DNA of 64,000 nt from an uncultured Pelagibacteraceae bacterium (GTDB taxonomy: Bacteria; Pseudomonadota; Alphaproteobacteria; Pelagibacterales; Pelagibacteraceae): positions 23,501 to 87,500 of the forward strand of contig CACHQZ010000002.1 in the NCBI GenBank assembly GCA_902582165.1, in the 5' to 3' direction. Shown piece after piece: positions 48,716 through 59,459 of this stretch. Under the pieces are notes generated by a model. It saw only the letters and a list, made by a program, of their open reading frames with translations. It was not told where the DNA came from and ran no database searches. A program made the translations under genes and the position numbers. How positions within the stretch are numbered: position 1 is the first letter of the stretch; the number at the start of each line of letters is the position of its first letter.

Positions 48716-50113
48716 ATGAAAGGTAAAATCGGACTTTTTTGGCTTAAAGATGATTTTAGATTCACAAGAAATTTAGCATTATCTGAAGCAACAAAAAATC
48801 ATAGTTCAGTTGTAGTTTTTTATTTATATAAAAAGAAAAAGTTTAAAAACCAAGAAGCACAAAAATGGTGGTTAAGCGAGTCTTTGAAAAATTTTAGGAT
48901 TAAGTTAAATAAACATAACATTAGCCTACAAATAATTAGCACCGATTCTTATAAATTTTTTTTTGATAAACTCTTAAGTAAAAATAATTATTCAATCTAT
49001 TGGAATAAGACATATGAACCAGATTATATCAAATTTGATCAATATTTATCAAAAAAACTTAATGAAAAAAAAGTACACTTTAAAATTTTTAAGGGAAATG
49101 TTTTAAATGAATATACAGAAGTAAAAAAAGGAGATGGTTCATCCTTTAAAGTATTTACTCCTTTTTGGAGGGTTGCAGAAAAATTCTATTCTGAAAAAAT
49201 TCCTTCTAAAGAAACAAAAGTTATTAAATGTAAAAAAAAAATAAACTTTTTTAAAGATACGATCACTGAAAATAAAATTTTACCTAAAAAAAATTGGTAT
49301 GGAAAATTTTCAAATTTTTGGTACCCAAGTGAGGAAAATGCTTTAAAAGAATTAAGATCCTTCATAAAAAATAGAATTTTTGATTACTCTGATTCAAGAA
49401 ACTTTCCAAATATTCTGGGTACTTCTAAATTATCTCCTTATATCAAACATGGCCAAATTCATGTAGAGACTATTTGGGAGGAGTGTAATAAAATTAAAAA
49501 TTCTAGTGTTAGTAAATTTTTAACTGAGATTGGTTGGAGAGAATTCAATCATAGTTTGATAAATTCTTTTCCTCACATGATTAAAAGTAATTATTCAAAA
49601 AAATTTGATAAATTTCCTTGGGAAAAAAATGATAAATTTTTTAAAGCCTGGAAAAAAGGTTTGACGGGTTATCCAATAGTAGACGCAGGTATGAGAGAAC
49701 TTAGTTCAACAGGATGGATGCATAATAGAGTAAGAATGATTGTAGGTTCTTTTTTAGTCAAGCATTTACTTATTAATTGGACCGAGGGCGAAAAATATTT
49801 TAGGAATTGCTTGCTTGATTATAATCAAGCAAACAATGTTTCTGGTTGGCAATGGGTTGCCGGAAGTGGAGCTGATGCTGCACCTTATTTCAGAATATTT
49901 AACCCAATACTTCAAGGAGAAAAATTTGACAAAAGCGGCCAATACGTAAAAAAATGGGTCCCCGAGTTGAAAAACGTTCCTAATAAATTTTTACATAAAC
50001 CCTGGGATCTTAATGATGAAAAAATTTTAAAAATAGGAAAAGTTTATCCTATGCCAATCGTTGTCCACGAAAAAGCCAGAGTAAAAGCTTTACAAGCTTT
50101 TAAAAAAATTTAA
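48716..50113 (+). CDS. phrB: Deoxyribodipyrimidine photolyase (cryptochrome/photolyase family)
   Basis: Light-driven FAD enzyme that splits UV-induced pyrimidine dimers. The 465 residues have an N-terminal antenna domain (GLFWLKDDFRFTRNLAL) and the helical FAD domain with FLTEIGWREFNHSL, GYPIVDAGMRELSSTGWMHNRVRMIVGSFLVKHLLI and NNVSGWQWVAGSGADAAPYFRIFNP. These motifs indicate a class I CPD photolyase rather than a cryptochrome. Its stop is two bases from the secA stop (convergent). Confidence 0.95.
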   Translation: MKGKIGLFWLKDDFRFTRNLALSEATKNHSSVVVFYLYKKKKFKNQEAQKWWLSESLKNFRIKLNKHNISLQIISTDSYKFFFDKLLSKNNYSIYWNKTYEPDYIKFDQYLSKKLNEKKVHFKIFKGNVLNEYTEVKKGDGSSFKVFTPFWRVAEKFYSEKIPSKETKVIKCKKKINFFKDTITENKILPKKNWYGKFSNFWYPSEENALKELRSFIKNRIFDYSDSRNFPNILGTSKLSPYIKHGQIHVETIWEECNKIKNSSVSKFLTEIGWREFNHSLINSFPHMIKSNYSKKFDKFPWEKNDKFFKAWKKGLTGYPIVDAGMRELSSTGWMHNRVRMIVGSFLVKHLLINWTEGEKYFRNCLLDYNQANNVSGWQWVAGSGADAAPYFRIFNPILQGEKFDKSGQYVKKWVPELKNVPNKFLHKPWDLNDEKILKIGKVYPMPIVVHEKARVKALQAFKKI

Positions 50114-50115
50114 TT

Positions 50116-52674
50116 TTATAAATCACCGTGGCAATGCTTATATTTTTTTCCAGAACCACAAGGACATTTGTCATTCCTGCCAACCTTTTTAAATTTTTTG
50201 TCATCAACTTTTTTATTGTTAGGATTTTCATTGATATTTTCATCTATTACTAAATTTAGATTTAAAAGCACTTTAATTAAATCATTTTTAATTTTTATAA
50301 GTAAATTTTCAAAAAGATTAAAAGCTTCCTTTTTAAATTCTGATAGAGGGTCTTTTTGACCATATTGTCTTAACCCAATTACTTGACGTAATTGTTCAAG
50401 ATATTGTAGGTGAGATCTCCATGAAAAATCCATTACTTGTAAAAAGATTTTCTTTTCTAAAGCTTTATTTTGTTCATTACCAATAACATTAATTCTTATT
50501 TTCTGTTTTGCAGTAAAAATTTTTTTTATCTCAGTATAGAAGCTTTTATTTTTATTACTGATAATATTAATAATTTCTTCATCTGTTAAAGAATTTCCTG
50601 TTAAATTTTTAATTTCAATTATATACTTTTCGTCATTGGACTTCTGATAACTATCAATACTTTTTTGCAAATTCTTAACTAACTCATCAACAAAATCATT
50701 TATTATTTCTTGGACACCATCTTCCTTTAAAATTTTATATCTTTGAGAAAATATTACTTGTCTTTGATCATTCATTACATCATCAAACTTTAATAAAGTT
50801 TTTCTTATGTCAAAGTTTCTAGTTTCAACTTTTTTCTGAGCTCTTTCCATTGCTTTATTAATCCATGGATGATCGATAGACTCGTTTTCTTTTAAACCAA
50901 GTTTCTTTAACATGCCATCGATTGACTCACCTCCAAAAATTCTCATTAATTCGTCCTGAAGACTTATAAAAAAAATTGTTGCTCCGGGATCTCCTTGTCT
51001 TCCTGATCGCCCCCTTAGTTGGTTATCTATCCGTCTACTTTCGTGGCGTTCTGTTCCAATAATAAAGAGTCCTCCTAGCTCCTTAACTTTATTCTCTTCT
51101 TCTTTATAAGCTGCTTTAGTAGGTGAATTTTGATCTTCAATAAAATCTTTATTACCTCCTAATTTGATATCAGTTCCGCGTCCAGCCATATTTGTTGCAA
51201 TAGTTACGGCACCAACTTTTCCAGCCTCAGCAATTATTTTAGCTTCTTGCTCATGATGTTTTGCATTAAGAACATTGTGTTTTATTTTTTTTAGATTTAA
51301 GAAATTAGAAATTTTTTCTGACTTTTCAATACTGGTGGTTCCTACTAAAATAGGTTGACCTTTTTTATTGCACTCTATTATTTTATTAGTAATTGCATTG
51401 TATTTTTCTTTTTCAGTTCTAAATATTTGATCATTAAAATCTTTACGTACCATTGATTTATTTGTAGGTACTGAAATAACATTCAACTTATAAATATCAA
51501 AAAATTCCTCAGACTCGGTGATTGCTGTTCCCGTCATACCAGATAATTTTTTATATAATCTGAAATAATTCTGGTAAGTAATAGATGCAAGCGTTTGATT
51601 TTCTTCTTGTATCTTTACATTTTCTTTTGCTTCAATAGCTTGGTGCAACCCATCTGAAAATCTCCTACCTTCTAAAACTCTTCCAGTAAATTCATCGATT
51701 ATTTGAACTTTATTTTCTTTAACAATATAATCTACATCTCTTTTGAATATTAAATTAGCTTTCAATGCTTGATTTGTGTGATGAACTAGGTCTAAGTTTG
51801 AGGGATCATAAAAATTATTATTTTTTAAAAGATTTTTTTGTATTGCTAGTTTCTCAATTTTGTCAACACCCGCGTCTGTTAGAATGACATTTTTATTTTT
51901 TTCATCCAACTCAAAATCTTTTTTTTGTAAATATTTTATAAAATCATTAGATGTAGAGTAAAAAGAGGTTTTATCCTCCAGTCTTCCTGAAATTATCAGC
52001 GGGGTTCTGGACTCATCAATTAGTATGCTATCAACCTCATCAACTATACAATAGTTGTGTTCTTTTTGAACCATCTCTTCGAGTTCGTATTTCATATTAT
52101 CTCTCAAATAATCAAAACCAAGTTCATTGTTAGTAGCGTAGGTAACATCACAAGAGTAATTTTTCTTTCTTAAATTATCTTCCATGTTATTTGTAATACA
52201 TCCAGTGGTGATACCTAAATAATTAAATACTTTACCCATCCACTCAGAGTCCCTTTTTGCTAAATAGTCATTAACGGTAACAACATGTACCCCTTTTCCA
52301 TAAAGAGAATTAAGATATGCTGGCAATGTGGAAACTAAAGTTTTTCCCTCGCCAGTTTTCATTTCAGCAATCTTTCCGTTGTGTAAAATTATTCCTCCAG
52401 CCAACTGAACATCATAATGTCTTTCACCCAAAGTTCTTCTAGCTGCTTCCCTTACTAATGCAAAACTCTCTGGCAGAATATCATCTAGTCTTAAAGAACC
52501 ATTTTGAACATTTTTTCTGAATTTAGCAGTTTTTTCCTTAAAATCATTTTCACTTAGTTTGTTAATTTCACCCTCTTTATTATTTATAGAAAGGACGATA
52601 TTTTTAATTTTATCTAATTCTTGTTGATTAGAGCTTTTAAATATTTTACTAAAAGTTCTTGTAAATAGATTCAT
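50116..52674 (-). CDS. secA: Protein translocase subunit SecA
   Basis: ATPase motor that pushes preproteins through SecYEG. I place the start at the ATG at 52674 (MNLFTRTFSKIF), giving 852 residues, since the 14 codons before it are not SecA-like. Walker A is MKTGEGKT (105-112), the DEAD-like box is DEVDS, and GRSGRQGDPG is motif VI of NBD2. The C-terminal zinc tail CPCGSGKKYKHCHG, which binds SecB and lipid, is intact. It is divergent from argJ with a 44-bp spacer, an arrangement seen in other alphaproteobacteria. Confidence 0.97.
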   Translation of the reverse strand: MNLFTRTFSKIFKSSNQQELDKIKNIVLSINNKEGEINKLSENDFKEKTAKFRKNVQNGSLRLDDILPESFALVREAARRTLGERHYDVQLAGGIILHNGKIAEMKTGEGKTLVSTLPAYLNSLYGKGVHVVTVNDYLAKRDSEWMGKVFNYLGITTGCITNNMEDNLRKKNYSCDVTYATNNELGFDYLRDNMKYELEEMVQKEHNYCIVDEVDSILIDESRTPLIISGRLEDKTSFYSTSNDFIKYLQKKDFELDEKNKNVILTDAGVDKIEKLAIQKNLLKNNNFYDPSNLDLVHHTNQALKANLIFKRDVDYIVKENKVQIIDEFTGRVLEGRRFSDGLHQAIEAKENVKIQEENQTLASITYQNYFRLYKKLSGMTGTAITESEEFFDIYKLNVISVPTNKSMVRKDFNDQIFRTEKEKYNAITNKIIECNKKGQPILVGTTSIEKSEKISNFLNLKKIKHNVLNAKHHEQEAKIIAEAGKVGAVTIATNMAGRGTDIKLGGNKDFIEDQNSPTKAAYKEEENKVKELGGLFIIGTERHESRRIDNQLRGRSGRQGDPGATIFFISLQDELMRIFGGESIDGMLKKLGLKENESIDHPWINKAMERAQKKVETRNFDIRKTLLKFDDVMNDQRQVIFSQRYKILKEDGVQEIINDFVDELVKNLQKSIDSYQKSNDEKYIIEIKNLTGNSLTDEEIINIISNKNKSFYTEIKKIFTAKQKIRINVIGNEQNKALEKKIFLQVMDFSWRSHLQYLEQLRQVIGLRQYGQKDPLSEFKKEAFNLFENLLIKIKNDLIKVLLNLNLVIDENINENPNNKKVDDKKFKKVGRNDKCPCGSGKKYKHCHGDL

Positions 52675-52718
52675 TATATCTCTATATATGTATTTATAAG
52701 TTAAATTAAATAGCAATT

Positions 52719-54023
52719 ATGACAATTAACATCAAAAACTTTCTTAATGATAAATCTAAACTATCTAAAATGGGAGAGTTTCAAAACTTAAAACAAATAG
52801 ATGGTTTAGAAATGGCATCTATTTCTGCTGATCTTTACGGTGATGGGAGAGATGATCTTGCACTTTTTTATTTTAGTAATGGAGCAAATTACGCAACTTT
52901 AACTACTACAAATAGTATAACCTCAGAGTTTATACCCTGGAACAATAACTCACATAAAAAAATGATAAAAGGTCTCTTAGTTAATACGAAGAATGCTAAC
53001 ACATTTACAGGTAAGCAAGGTAAAGAAAGTATAGACCTATTGGCAAAAAATTTATCTAGAATTTTAACAATTAAAGAGTCAAAATCAAAAAAAGGAACCA
53101 GTGAAACTGTAAAAATAAAAGATTTAATTTTTGCATCAACAGGAGTAATCGGAGAAGAGTTTCCAGCTGAGCAAATTAAAGATAGATTATCAGATTTAGT
53201 CGACAGATTGAAAGTTGAACACAACAAGATGTTTTGGCTAAAAATTGCCTCAGCTATTATGACAACTGATACGAAACCAAAAGTCGCATATGAAGAAATA
53301 ATTATTGGAGATGAGTTAATTAGAATCTGTGGAATTGCAAAAGGATCTGGAATGATTGCTCCAAATTTAGCTACTATGTTATCATTTATATTTACTAATG
53401 CAGATATAAATTCAAATCTTTTAAAAACAGTTTTAAAAAGAGCAGTATCTAACTCTTTTAATGCTATAACAGTCGATAGTGATCAATCTACTAATGATAT
53501 GGTTTCTATTTTTTCAACAAGAAATTTGAAAATAGGTCAAAACTTATCATTAAATGATAAAGTTATTCAAAAGTTTGAGCTAGCGTTAAAAAATCTTTGT
53601 TTAAATTTAGCTAAGCAAATAGTTGTTGATGGAGAGGGAGCTAAAAAATTTTTAACAATAAATGTAATTAATGCAAAATCTTTAGGGAGTGCAAAAAAAA
53701 TTGCATTTTCTGTGGCAAACTCTCCACTCGTCAAAACTGCAGTAGCAGGGGAAGATCCTAATTGGGGTAGAATAATAATGGGCATTGGAAAATCTGGTGA
53801 AATAATAGATCAAAAAAAATTAAAAATTAAAATTGGTGATTTTACTGTTGCAGAAAACGGAAAAATTTCAGAAAGTTATGATGAAAAAAAACTTAAAGAA
53901 TATATGCAGTGGGATTCGGTTGAGATTGAAATTAATCTAAAATTAGGTAACGATGCATTTAAATGTTATACTTGTGACTTTACTCATGATTATATTGATA
54001 TAAATGCAGATTATAGAAATTAA
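52719..54023 (+). CDS. argJ: Bifunctional glutamate N-acetyltransferase/ornithine acetyltransferase
   Basis: Recycles the acetyl group in arginine synthesis by transferring it from acetylornithine to glutamate. The proenzyme cleaves itself before a threonine; here this is T219 in GSGMIAPNLATMLSFIFTNADI, producing the alpha and beta chains. The 434 residues are somewhat longer than the usual 400-410, the extra length lying in the N-terminal half. It belongs with argB at 38522 in the cyclic arginine pathway. Confidence 0.96.
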   Translation: MTINIKNFLNDKSKLSKMGEFQNLKQIDGLEMASISADLYGDGRDDLALFYFSNGANYATLTTTNSITSEFIPWNNNSHKKMIKGLLVNTKNANTFTGKQGKESIDLLAKNLSRILTIKESKSKKGTSETVKIKDLIFASTGVIGEEFPAEQIKDRLSDLVDRLKVEHNKMFWLKIASAIMTTDTKPKVAYEEIIIGDELIRICGIAKGSGMIAPNLATMLSFIFTNADINSNLLKTVLKRAVSNSFNAITVDSDQSTNDMVSIFSTRNLKIGQNLSLNDKVIQKFELALKNLCLNLAKQIVVDGEGAKKFLTINVINAKSLGSAKKIAFSVANSPLVKTAVAGEDPNWGRIIMGIGKSGEIIDQKKLKIKIGDFTVAENGKISESYDEKKLKEYMQWDSVEIEINLKLGNDAFKCYTCDFTHDYIDINADYRN

Positions 54024-54026
54024 ACA

Positions 54027-54452
54027 ATGATTAAATACAATCTTAAATGTAAAAATAACCATGAATTTGAAAGCTGGTTTTCAAATTCATTGGAATTTGA
54101 TAAATTGAAAAAAAAAAGTTTACTAGAGTGTATTTACTGTTCATCTAAAAAAATCAGTAAATCTATTATGTCACCAAGGATTGCTGGTAAAAAGATTGAT
54201 CATGAAAATTTAAATAATAAATATCTAAGAGAGATACAAAATGAAAAAAAAAATTTGATCAAAATAAGAAATTATATTGAAAAAAACTTCGAATATGTTG
54301 GAAAGGATTTTTCAAAAAAGGTCAGAGATATTTTTTACGATAAAAAAAACAAAAAAACTATATATGGCACAACAACTTTAAAGGAAAGAAAAGAATTAGC
54401 AGAAGAAGGAATAGAACTTCTTAGTGTGCCGTGGATAGATAAGGAAAACTAA
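54027..54452 (+). CDS. DUF1178 family protein
   Basis: A 141-residue alphaproteobacterial protein of unknown function. The N-terminus KYNLKCKNNHEFESWFSNSLEFDKL with the later CIYCSS forms a four-cysteine-like zinc-ribbon pattern (C8, C34, C37 visible, plus H12). The C-terminus has the DUF1178 YGTTTLKERKELAEEGIELLSVPW signature. It follows argJ by three bases, and its stop abuts the stop of the convergent ubiG gene. Confidence 0.87.
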   Translation: MIKYNLKCKNNHEFESWFSNSLEFDKLKKKSLLECIYCSSKKISKSIMSPRIAGKKIDHENLNNKYLREIQNEKKNLIKIRNYIEKNFEYVGKDFSKKVRDIFYDKKNKKTIYGTTTLKERKELAEEGIELLSVPWIDKEN

Positions 54453-55178
54453 TTAATTTTTAAAACTACAAATTATATAATTTACTGATAAGTTGTCAGT
54501 TCTCTTCCATTTGGATGTTAATAGATTATATTCCAAACCTTTTAATTCAATAGTACTAAATTGCTTACTATATAAAATTTTTTCAAGCTCTTCAGGCTTT
54601 ACAAATTTATTCCAATCATGAGTTCCAATTGGTAACCATTTTAAAATATATTCAGCACCAACTATAGCCTTAAGGTAGGATGAGAAAGTTCTATTTAATG
54701 TTGCAGTAAACATAATCCCGTTTTTTTTAATTAATCTTGAACATGATTCAATGTAAAGATTTACGTCATTTACATGTTCTACGATTTCTAAATTTAGAAT
54801 TACATCAAATTTATCTTTATCGTCCATTTGCTCTGGAGAACTATTTAAATAACGAATATCTAAATTATTTTTTTTTGAGTGTAATTTAGCAATTTTAATA
54901 TTTTTTTCAGATGCATCAATACCTGTAACTAATCCGCCGAGCCTTGCTAGCGGTTCACTTATTAAACCTCCACCACAACCAATATCCAAAATTTTTAAGT
55001 TATCTAGACATTTATGTTTATTTTTTTTAATTGAAAAATGATGTTTAATTTTTTCCGTAATGTATTCAATTCTTATAGGATTAAACATATGTAAAGGTTT
55101 AAATTTGCCATTTACATCCCACCATTCTTCAGCCAAGTTTGAAAACTTTTGAATTTCTTCTTTATTTATAGTACTCAT
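54453..55178 (-). CDS. ubiG: Ubiquinone biosynthesis O-methyltransferase UbiG
   Basis: S-adenosylmethionine-dependent enzyme doing both O-methylations of ubiquinone synthesis. The 241 residues show the N-terminal EIQKFSNLAEEWWDVNGKFKPLHMFNPIRIEYI typical of UbiG, the SAM loop LDIGCGGGLISEPLARLGG, and the ubiquinone-specific HVNDVNLYIESCSRL. It is convergent with DUF1178 without any gap and divergent from lysC across a 56-bp spacer. Confidence 0.95.
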   Translation of the reverse strand: MSTINKEEIQKFSNLAEEWWDVNGKFKPLHMFNPIRIEYITEKIKHHFSIKKNKHKCLDNLKILDIGCGGGLISEPLARLGGLVTGIDASEKNIKIAKLHSKKNNLDIRYLNSSPEQMDDKDKFDVILNLEIVEHVNDVNLYIESCSRLIKKNGIMFTATLNRTFSSYLKAIVGAEYILKWLPIGTHDWNKFVKPEELEKILYSKQFSTIELKGLEYNLLTSKWKRTDNLSVNYIICSFKN

Positions 55179-55234
55179 AAGAATATTTTAATTAAATTAC
55201 ATTAAAATCATATAAATTAATATTAAATTCTAAA

Positions 55235-56443
55235 ATGGTTAAAAAAGTATTAAAGTTTGGAGGCACATCTGTTGGATCTATTGACCGAATAAAACATGTT
55301 GCTGAAATTATTAAGAAAGAGCGACAAAATGAAAACAAGATAATTGTAATTGTATCCGCAATGTCTGGCAAAACAAATGAATTGTTAAAAATGTCTACAG
55401 ATATATCGAAAGAATTTAATAATAGAGAATTAGATGTTTTGTTGTCATCAGGCGAACAAGTTACATGTGCTTTATTAACTGGAGCATTGATAAACTTAAA
55501 GTTAAAAGCTAGATCATGGTTAAATTGGCAAATACCCATTCTAACCGAGGGCGATCACACTAATGCAAGAATAATTAATACCAACGTAGATAGAATAAAT
55601 GAGTATTTAAAAAATGGAGTGGCAGTGATACCTGGTTTTCAAGGTATCTCAAAAAATGGAGACATAACTACTATTGGCAGAGGAGGTTCAGACGCAACGG
55701 CTGTCGCATTTGCAAAATTATTCAATGCAGACACTTGTGAAATATATACTGATGTTGATGGTATTTATTCTACAGATCCAAATAAAATTCCTGTAGCAAA
55801 AAAAATTGATAAAATTTCTTATGACGAAATGCTTGAACTTTCCTCACTTGGTGCGAAGGTAATGCAATCATCCGCAGTTCAAACAGCTATGATGTATAAT
55901 GTTCCTCTAGAGGTAAAATCAACATTTACTGACAGAAAAGGTACTAAAATTTTTGACCAATCTAATATTGATTATAAAAAAAGCGTGACAGGTGTTGCTT
56001 ATTCCAAAGATGATGCAAAAATTACTTTAATCGGGGTGGAGGATAAACCAGGAATTGCTGCAAATATTTTTGAACCTCTAAATAAAGCTCAAATTAATGT
56101 TGATATGGTTATTCAAAATATATCTTTGGATAGCAAAACTACTGATGTAACATTTACAATAAAAAGAGGAGATTTTATAAAAACAAAAAAAATACTGAAT
56201 GAAAATAATCTTATTGAATACAAAAAGATTTCTCATAACAACAAAGTTTCAAAAGTTTCTATAGTAGGAGCCGGAATGGTATCAACTCCAGGAGTAACTT
56301 ACAGAATGTTTAGAGCTTTAGCTGATGAAAAAATTAATATTTTAGCTATTTCTACTTCTGAAATAAAATTATCTGTGATTATTAATGAAGAAAATACTTT
56401 GAATGCTGTAAAAAAATTACATACAATTTTTGAACTAGATTAA
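55235..56443 (+). CDS. lysC: Aspartate kinase (lysine-sensitive type architecture)
   Basis: Phosphorylates aspartate, opening the lysine, threonine and methionine branches. The 402 residues have KFGGTSVGS at the N-terminus, the catalytic core with TIGRGGSDATAVA and EIYTDVDGIYSTDP, then two C-terminal ACT domains (about 265-402, ITLIGVEDKPGIAANIF and VSIVGAGMVSTPGVTYRMF) that usually bind feedback inhibitors. Which amino acid inhibits it cannot be told by eye. It abuts ispG, with no gap. Confidence 0.96.
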   Translation: MVKKVLKFGGTSVGSIDRIKHVAEIIKKERQNENKIIVIVSAMSGKTNELLKMSTDISKEFNNRELDVLLSSGEQVTCALLTGALINLKLKARSWLNWQIPILTEGDHTNARIINTNVDRINEYLKNGVAVIPGFQGISKNGDITTIGRGGSDATAVAFAKLFNADTCEIYTDVDGIYSTDPNKIPVAKKIDKISYDEMLELSSLGAKVMQSSAVQTAMMYNVPLEVKSTFTDRKGTKIFDQSNIDYKKSVTGVAYSKDDAKITLIGVEDKPGIAANIFEPLNKAQINVDMVIQNISLDSKTTDVTFTIKRGDFIKTKKILNENNLIEYKKISHNNKVSKVSIVGAGMVSTPGVTYRMFRALADEKINILAISTSEIKLSVIINEENTLNAVKKLHTIFELD

Positions 56444-57535
56444 ATGGAAATAAGGCCTCATAGAATAATTAATAGAAAAAAAACGAGACGAATAAGTGTA
56501 GGAAAAGTTTTTGTTGGCGGAGACTCCCTCATAAGCGTTCAATCTATGACTAATACTCTGACGACAGATGTTAAAAGCACAGTCAATCAAATTAATGCTC
56601 TTGAAAAAGCAGGAGCAGATATAGTAAGAGTTTCCTGTCCAGATGAAGGTTCTACAAAATCTTTAAAAAAAATAGTGCAAGAGGTTAATGTTCCAATAGT
56701 AGCAGATATACACTTTCACTATAAAAGAGCAATAGAGGCCGCAGAAATGGGGGCTAGTTGTTTAAGAATTAATCCTGGGAATATTGGTTCTAAGGATAGA
56801 GTTTTAGAGGTAGTTAAGGCTGCAAAAGATAACAATTGCTCTATTAGGATAGGTGTTAATGCTGGATCATTAGATAAATCATTACTTGAAAAATATAAAG
56901 AGCCTTGTCCTGAAGCATTAGTAGAAAGCGCAATTTACAATATTAAGTTATTAGAAGATAACGATTTTTTTAATTTTAAAATAAGCGTTAAATCATCTGA
57001 TATTTTTTTGACGGTTAAAGCTTATAAAAAATTGTCTGAAATATGTGATTACCCTCTTCATCTTGGAGTTACAGAAGCAGGTGGATTACTTACTGGGAGC
57101 ATCAAATCTTCTATTGGCATCGGCCAACTACTCATGGATGGAATAGGTGACACTATAAGAGTCTCATTGTCTTCAGATCCTGCTGACGAAGTCAAAGCAG
57201 GATATGAAATTTTAAAGTCCTTAGGATTAAGATCAAGAGGAGTTAACATCATTTCATGTCCCTCATGTGCTAGGCAAGCATTTCCAGTGATTGACACAGT
57301 TAAGATTTTAGAAAAGAGACTATCACATATTAAAGAACCGATAAATTTATCTATAATTGGATGTGTTGTTAATGGGCCAGGAGAAGCAGCGCAAACCGAG
57401 GTCGGATTAACTGGTGGTGGACATGATAATAATCTATTATATATTTCAGGTATACCACACACAAAAGTTGCTAATTCAGAGATAATAGATAAAGTCGTAC
57501 AATTAGTTGAACAAAAAATCAAAGATAATTCTTAA
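56444..57535 (+). CDS. ispG: 4-hydroxy-3-methylbut-2-en-1-yl diphosphate synthase
   Basis: Iron-sulfur enzyme of the MEP isoprenoid pathway, converting MEcPP to HMBPP. The 363 residues comprise a TIM barrel ([15 protein letters not shown], then [13 protein letters not shown]) and the [4Fe-4S] domain with C272, C275 ([10 protein letters not shown]), C307 and E314 ([11 protein letters not shown]). It starts directly after the lysC stop and overlaps prfA by one base. Confidence 0.97.
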   Translation: MEIRPHRIINRKKTRRISVGKVFVGGDSLISVQSMTNTLTTDVKSTVNQINALEKAGADIVRVSCPDEGSTKSLKKIVQEVNVPIVADIHFHYKRAIEAAEMGASCLRINPGNIGSKDRVLEVVKAAKDNNCSIRIGVNAGSLDKSLLEKYKEPCPEALVESAIYNIKLLEDNDFFNFKISVKSSDIFLTVKAYKKLSEICDYPLHLGVTEAGGLLTGSIKSSIGIGQLLMDGIGDTIRVSLSSDPADEVKAGYEILKSLGLRSRGVNIISCPSCARQAFPVIDTVKILEKRLSHIKEPINLSIIGCVVNGPGEAAQTEVGLTGGGHDNNLLYISGIPHTKVANSEIIDKVVQLVEQKIKDNS

Positions 57536-58608
57536 TGATTCCCATTCAGAAAGTTAAAGATATCATCACAAAGCATGATAATTTAGAAAGCGAGCTATCT
57601 TTAGGAAATATCGATCCTAAATTATATGCAAAAAAATCTAAAGAATATTCGGATTTAAGAAATATTATTTCTATTGCTAAGGATTATGTAAATTTTGAAA
57701 ATGAAAAAAAAGATTTAGAACTTATTTTAAAAGATAAAAATAATGATGACGAGATTATAGAAATGGCTAAAAATGACTTAAAAAATATGGAGTCTAAGCG
57801 ATCATTACAAGAAAAAGAGCTTAAAATATATTTACTTCCTAAAGATGTAGATGATGATAAAAATGCTATTGTAGAAATTAGAGCAGGCACTGGAGGTTTA
57901 GAGGCCTCTCTCTTTTGTGCTGATTTGTTCAAAATGTATGAGAAAGTTTGTTCAAAAAAAAAGTGGCAGCTTGAGCTAATTAGTATCTCAAAAAGTGAGG
58001 CAGGTGGTTTTAAAGAAGTAATATTTTCAGTGAATGGTAATGATATTTACTCTTATTTAAAATATGAGTCTGGTGTTCACCGAGTGCAAAGAATACCAAA
58101 AACTGAAACACAAGGTCGTGTGCATACATCAGCTGCGACAGTGGCAGTTCTGCCTGAGGCTGAAGAAATAGATATTCAAATCAAAGAGACTGATTTAAGA
58201 ATCGATGTTTTTAGAGCAGGCGGACCTGGTGGACAATCCGTAAACACTACTGACAGTGCAGTCAGGATCACTCATATCCCAAGCGGTGTTGTGGTTTCTC
58301 AACAAGATGAGAAATCTCAACATAAAAATAAAGCCAAAGCTCTAAAGGTACTTAGATCAAGAGTGTATGAAGCGGAAAAAAGAAAAAAAGACCAGGAAAG
58401 ATCTAGCAATAGACGAAATCAAATAGGTTCTGGTGATAGATCTGAAAGAATTAGGACTTATAACTTTCCTCAAGGAAGAATTACTGACCATAGAATTAAT
58501 TTAACTTTGCATAAACTAGATGAATTTCTTAGCGGAGAGATACATGAAGAAATGAATCAGCAACTAAGATTAAAAGAACAAAACTTAAAATTGGAAAACT
58601 TAACTTAA
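57535..58608 (+). CDS. prfA: Peptide chain release factor 1
   Basis: Reads UAA and UAG stop codons and triggers peptidyl-tRNA hydrolysis. The 357 residues include the anticodon-like tripeptide region ([30 protein letters not shown] holds the PxT-type motif) and the catalytic GGQ at 232-234 (GGPGGQSVN). The methyltransferase for that glutamine, prmC, follows with a one-base overlap. Confidence 0.97.
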   Translation: MIPIQKVKDIITKHDNLESELSLGNIDPKLYAKKSKEYSDLRNIISIAKDYVNFENEKKDLELILKDKNNDDEIIEMAKNDLKNMESKRSLQEKELKIYLLPKDVDDDKNAIVEIRAGTGGLEASLFCADLFKMYEKVCSKKKWQLELISISKSEAGGFKEVIFSVNGNDIYSYLKYESGVHRVQRIPKTETQGRVHTSAATVAVLPEAEEIDIQIKETDLRIDVFRAGGPGGQSVNTTDSAVRITHIPSGVVVSQQDEKSQHKNKAKALKVLRSRVYEAEKRKKDQERSSNRRNQIGSGDRSERIRTYNFPQGRITDHRINLTLHKLDEFLSGEIHEEMNQQLRLKEQNLKLENLT

Positions 58609-59447
58609 TGAATAGATTTGATTTATTGAATATAGGCTCATCTAAACTTAAAAAAAAAAATATTTCTTCATATAATTTAGACTCAGAGCTATTACTTTCA
58701 AAAGTCTTGAATAAAAGCCGGGAAGAAGTTTTAGTAAGTCCCGATAAAATTGTAGACTCTAAAAATATTAGTAAATTTAATAATTTAATTAAAAGAAGAT
58801 TAATGAACGAGCCTATTGCTTATATTTTTAAAGAAAAAGAGTTCTGGAGTAAAAAATTCAAAGTAGATAGGAATACTTTAATACCAAGGCCTGAGACAGA
58901 ATTAATGGTAGAAAAATTGGTAGGAATTTTCAAATGTAAAAATATTTCAATTTTAGATATTGGTACTGGTTGCGGATGTATTTTGATAAGTTTGCTTTTG
59001 GAATTAAAGCACTCAAGGGGAGTCGGAATAGATATTTCAGGAAAAGCTATATCAATAGCAAGAAAAAATCTGAAAAAATTTTCAAAAAAGAAGAATTTAA
59101 AATTTTATGTTAGGAAAATTAACCAAATTTTTAATCAAAAATTTGATTTGGTTGTTTCAAACCCCCCATACATATCAAGAATATATTTGAGAAATTTACA
59201 ACAAGATGTAAGAGATTATGAGCCTAAAATAGCTCTAGATGGAGGAAATGATGGGCTTGACCTAGTTAAAAAAGTTATCTACAAAGCAAAAGAAATCTTA
59301 AAAGTAGATGGGTTGCTTGCTTTAGAATTAGACAACAAGCAATATTTAAAAGTTTCAAAAATATTAATAAAAGAAAAATTTATAGTTAAAGATTATATTA
59401 AAGATTATCGTGATAATATAAGATGTATAATAGCAAAACTTACTTAG
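58608..59447 (+). CDS. prmC: Release factor glutamine methyltransferase PrmC
   Basis: N5-methylates the GGQ glutamine of release factors. The 279 residues contain the N-terminal helical domain, EPIAYIFKEKEFWSKKFKVDRNTLIPRPETE, the SAM motif LDIGTGCGCILISLL and the amide-binding NPPY at 185-188. The prfA-prmC pairing is conserved in many bacteria. Confidence 0.96.
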   Translation: MNRFDLLNIGSSKLKKKNISSYNLDSELLLSKVLNKSREEVLVSPDKIVDSKNISKFNNLIKRRLMNEPIAYIFKEKEFWSKKFKVDRNTLIPRPETELMVEKLVGIFKCKNISILDIGTGCGCILISLLLELKHSRGVGIDISGKAISIARKNLKKFSKKKNLKFYVRKINQIFNQKFDLVVSNPPYISRIYLRNLQQDVRDYEPKIALDGGNDGLDLVKKVIYKAKEILKVDGLLALELDNKQYLKVSKILIKEKFIVKDYIKDYRDNIRCIIAKLT

Positions 59448-59459
59448 TCTCAACTATAT

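Noticed and set aside
57058..57522. 154-codon minus-strand frame within ispG
   Set aside because: It is antisense to the iron-sulfur domain of ispG and shows no recognisable protein features.
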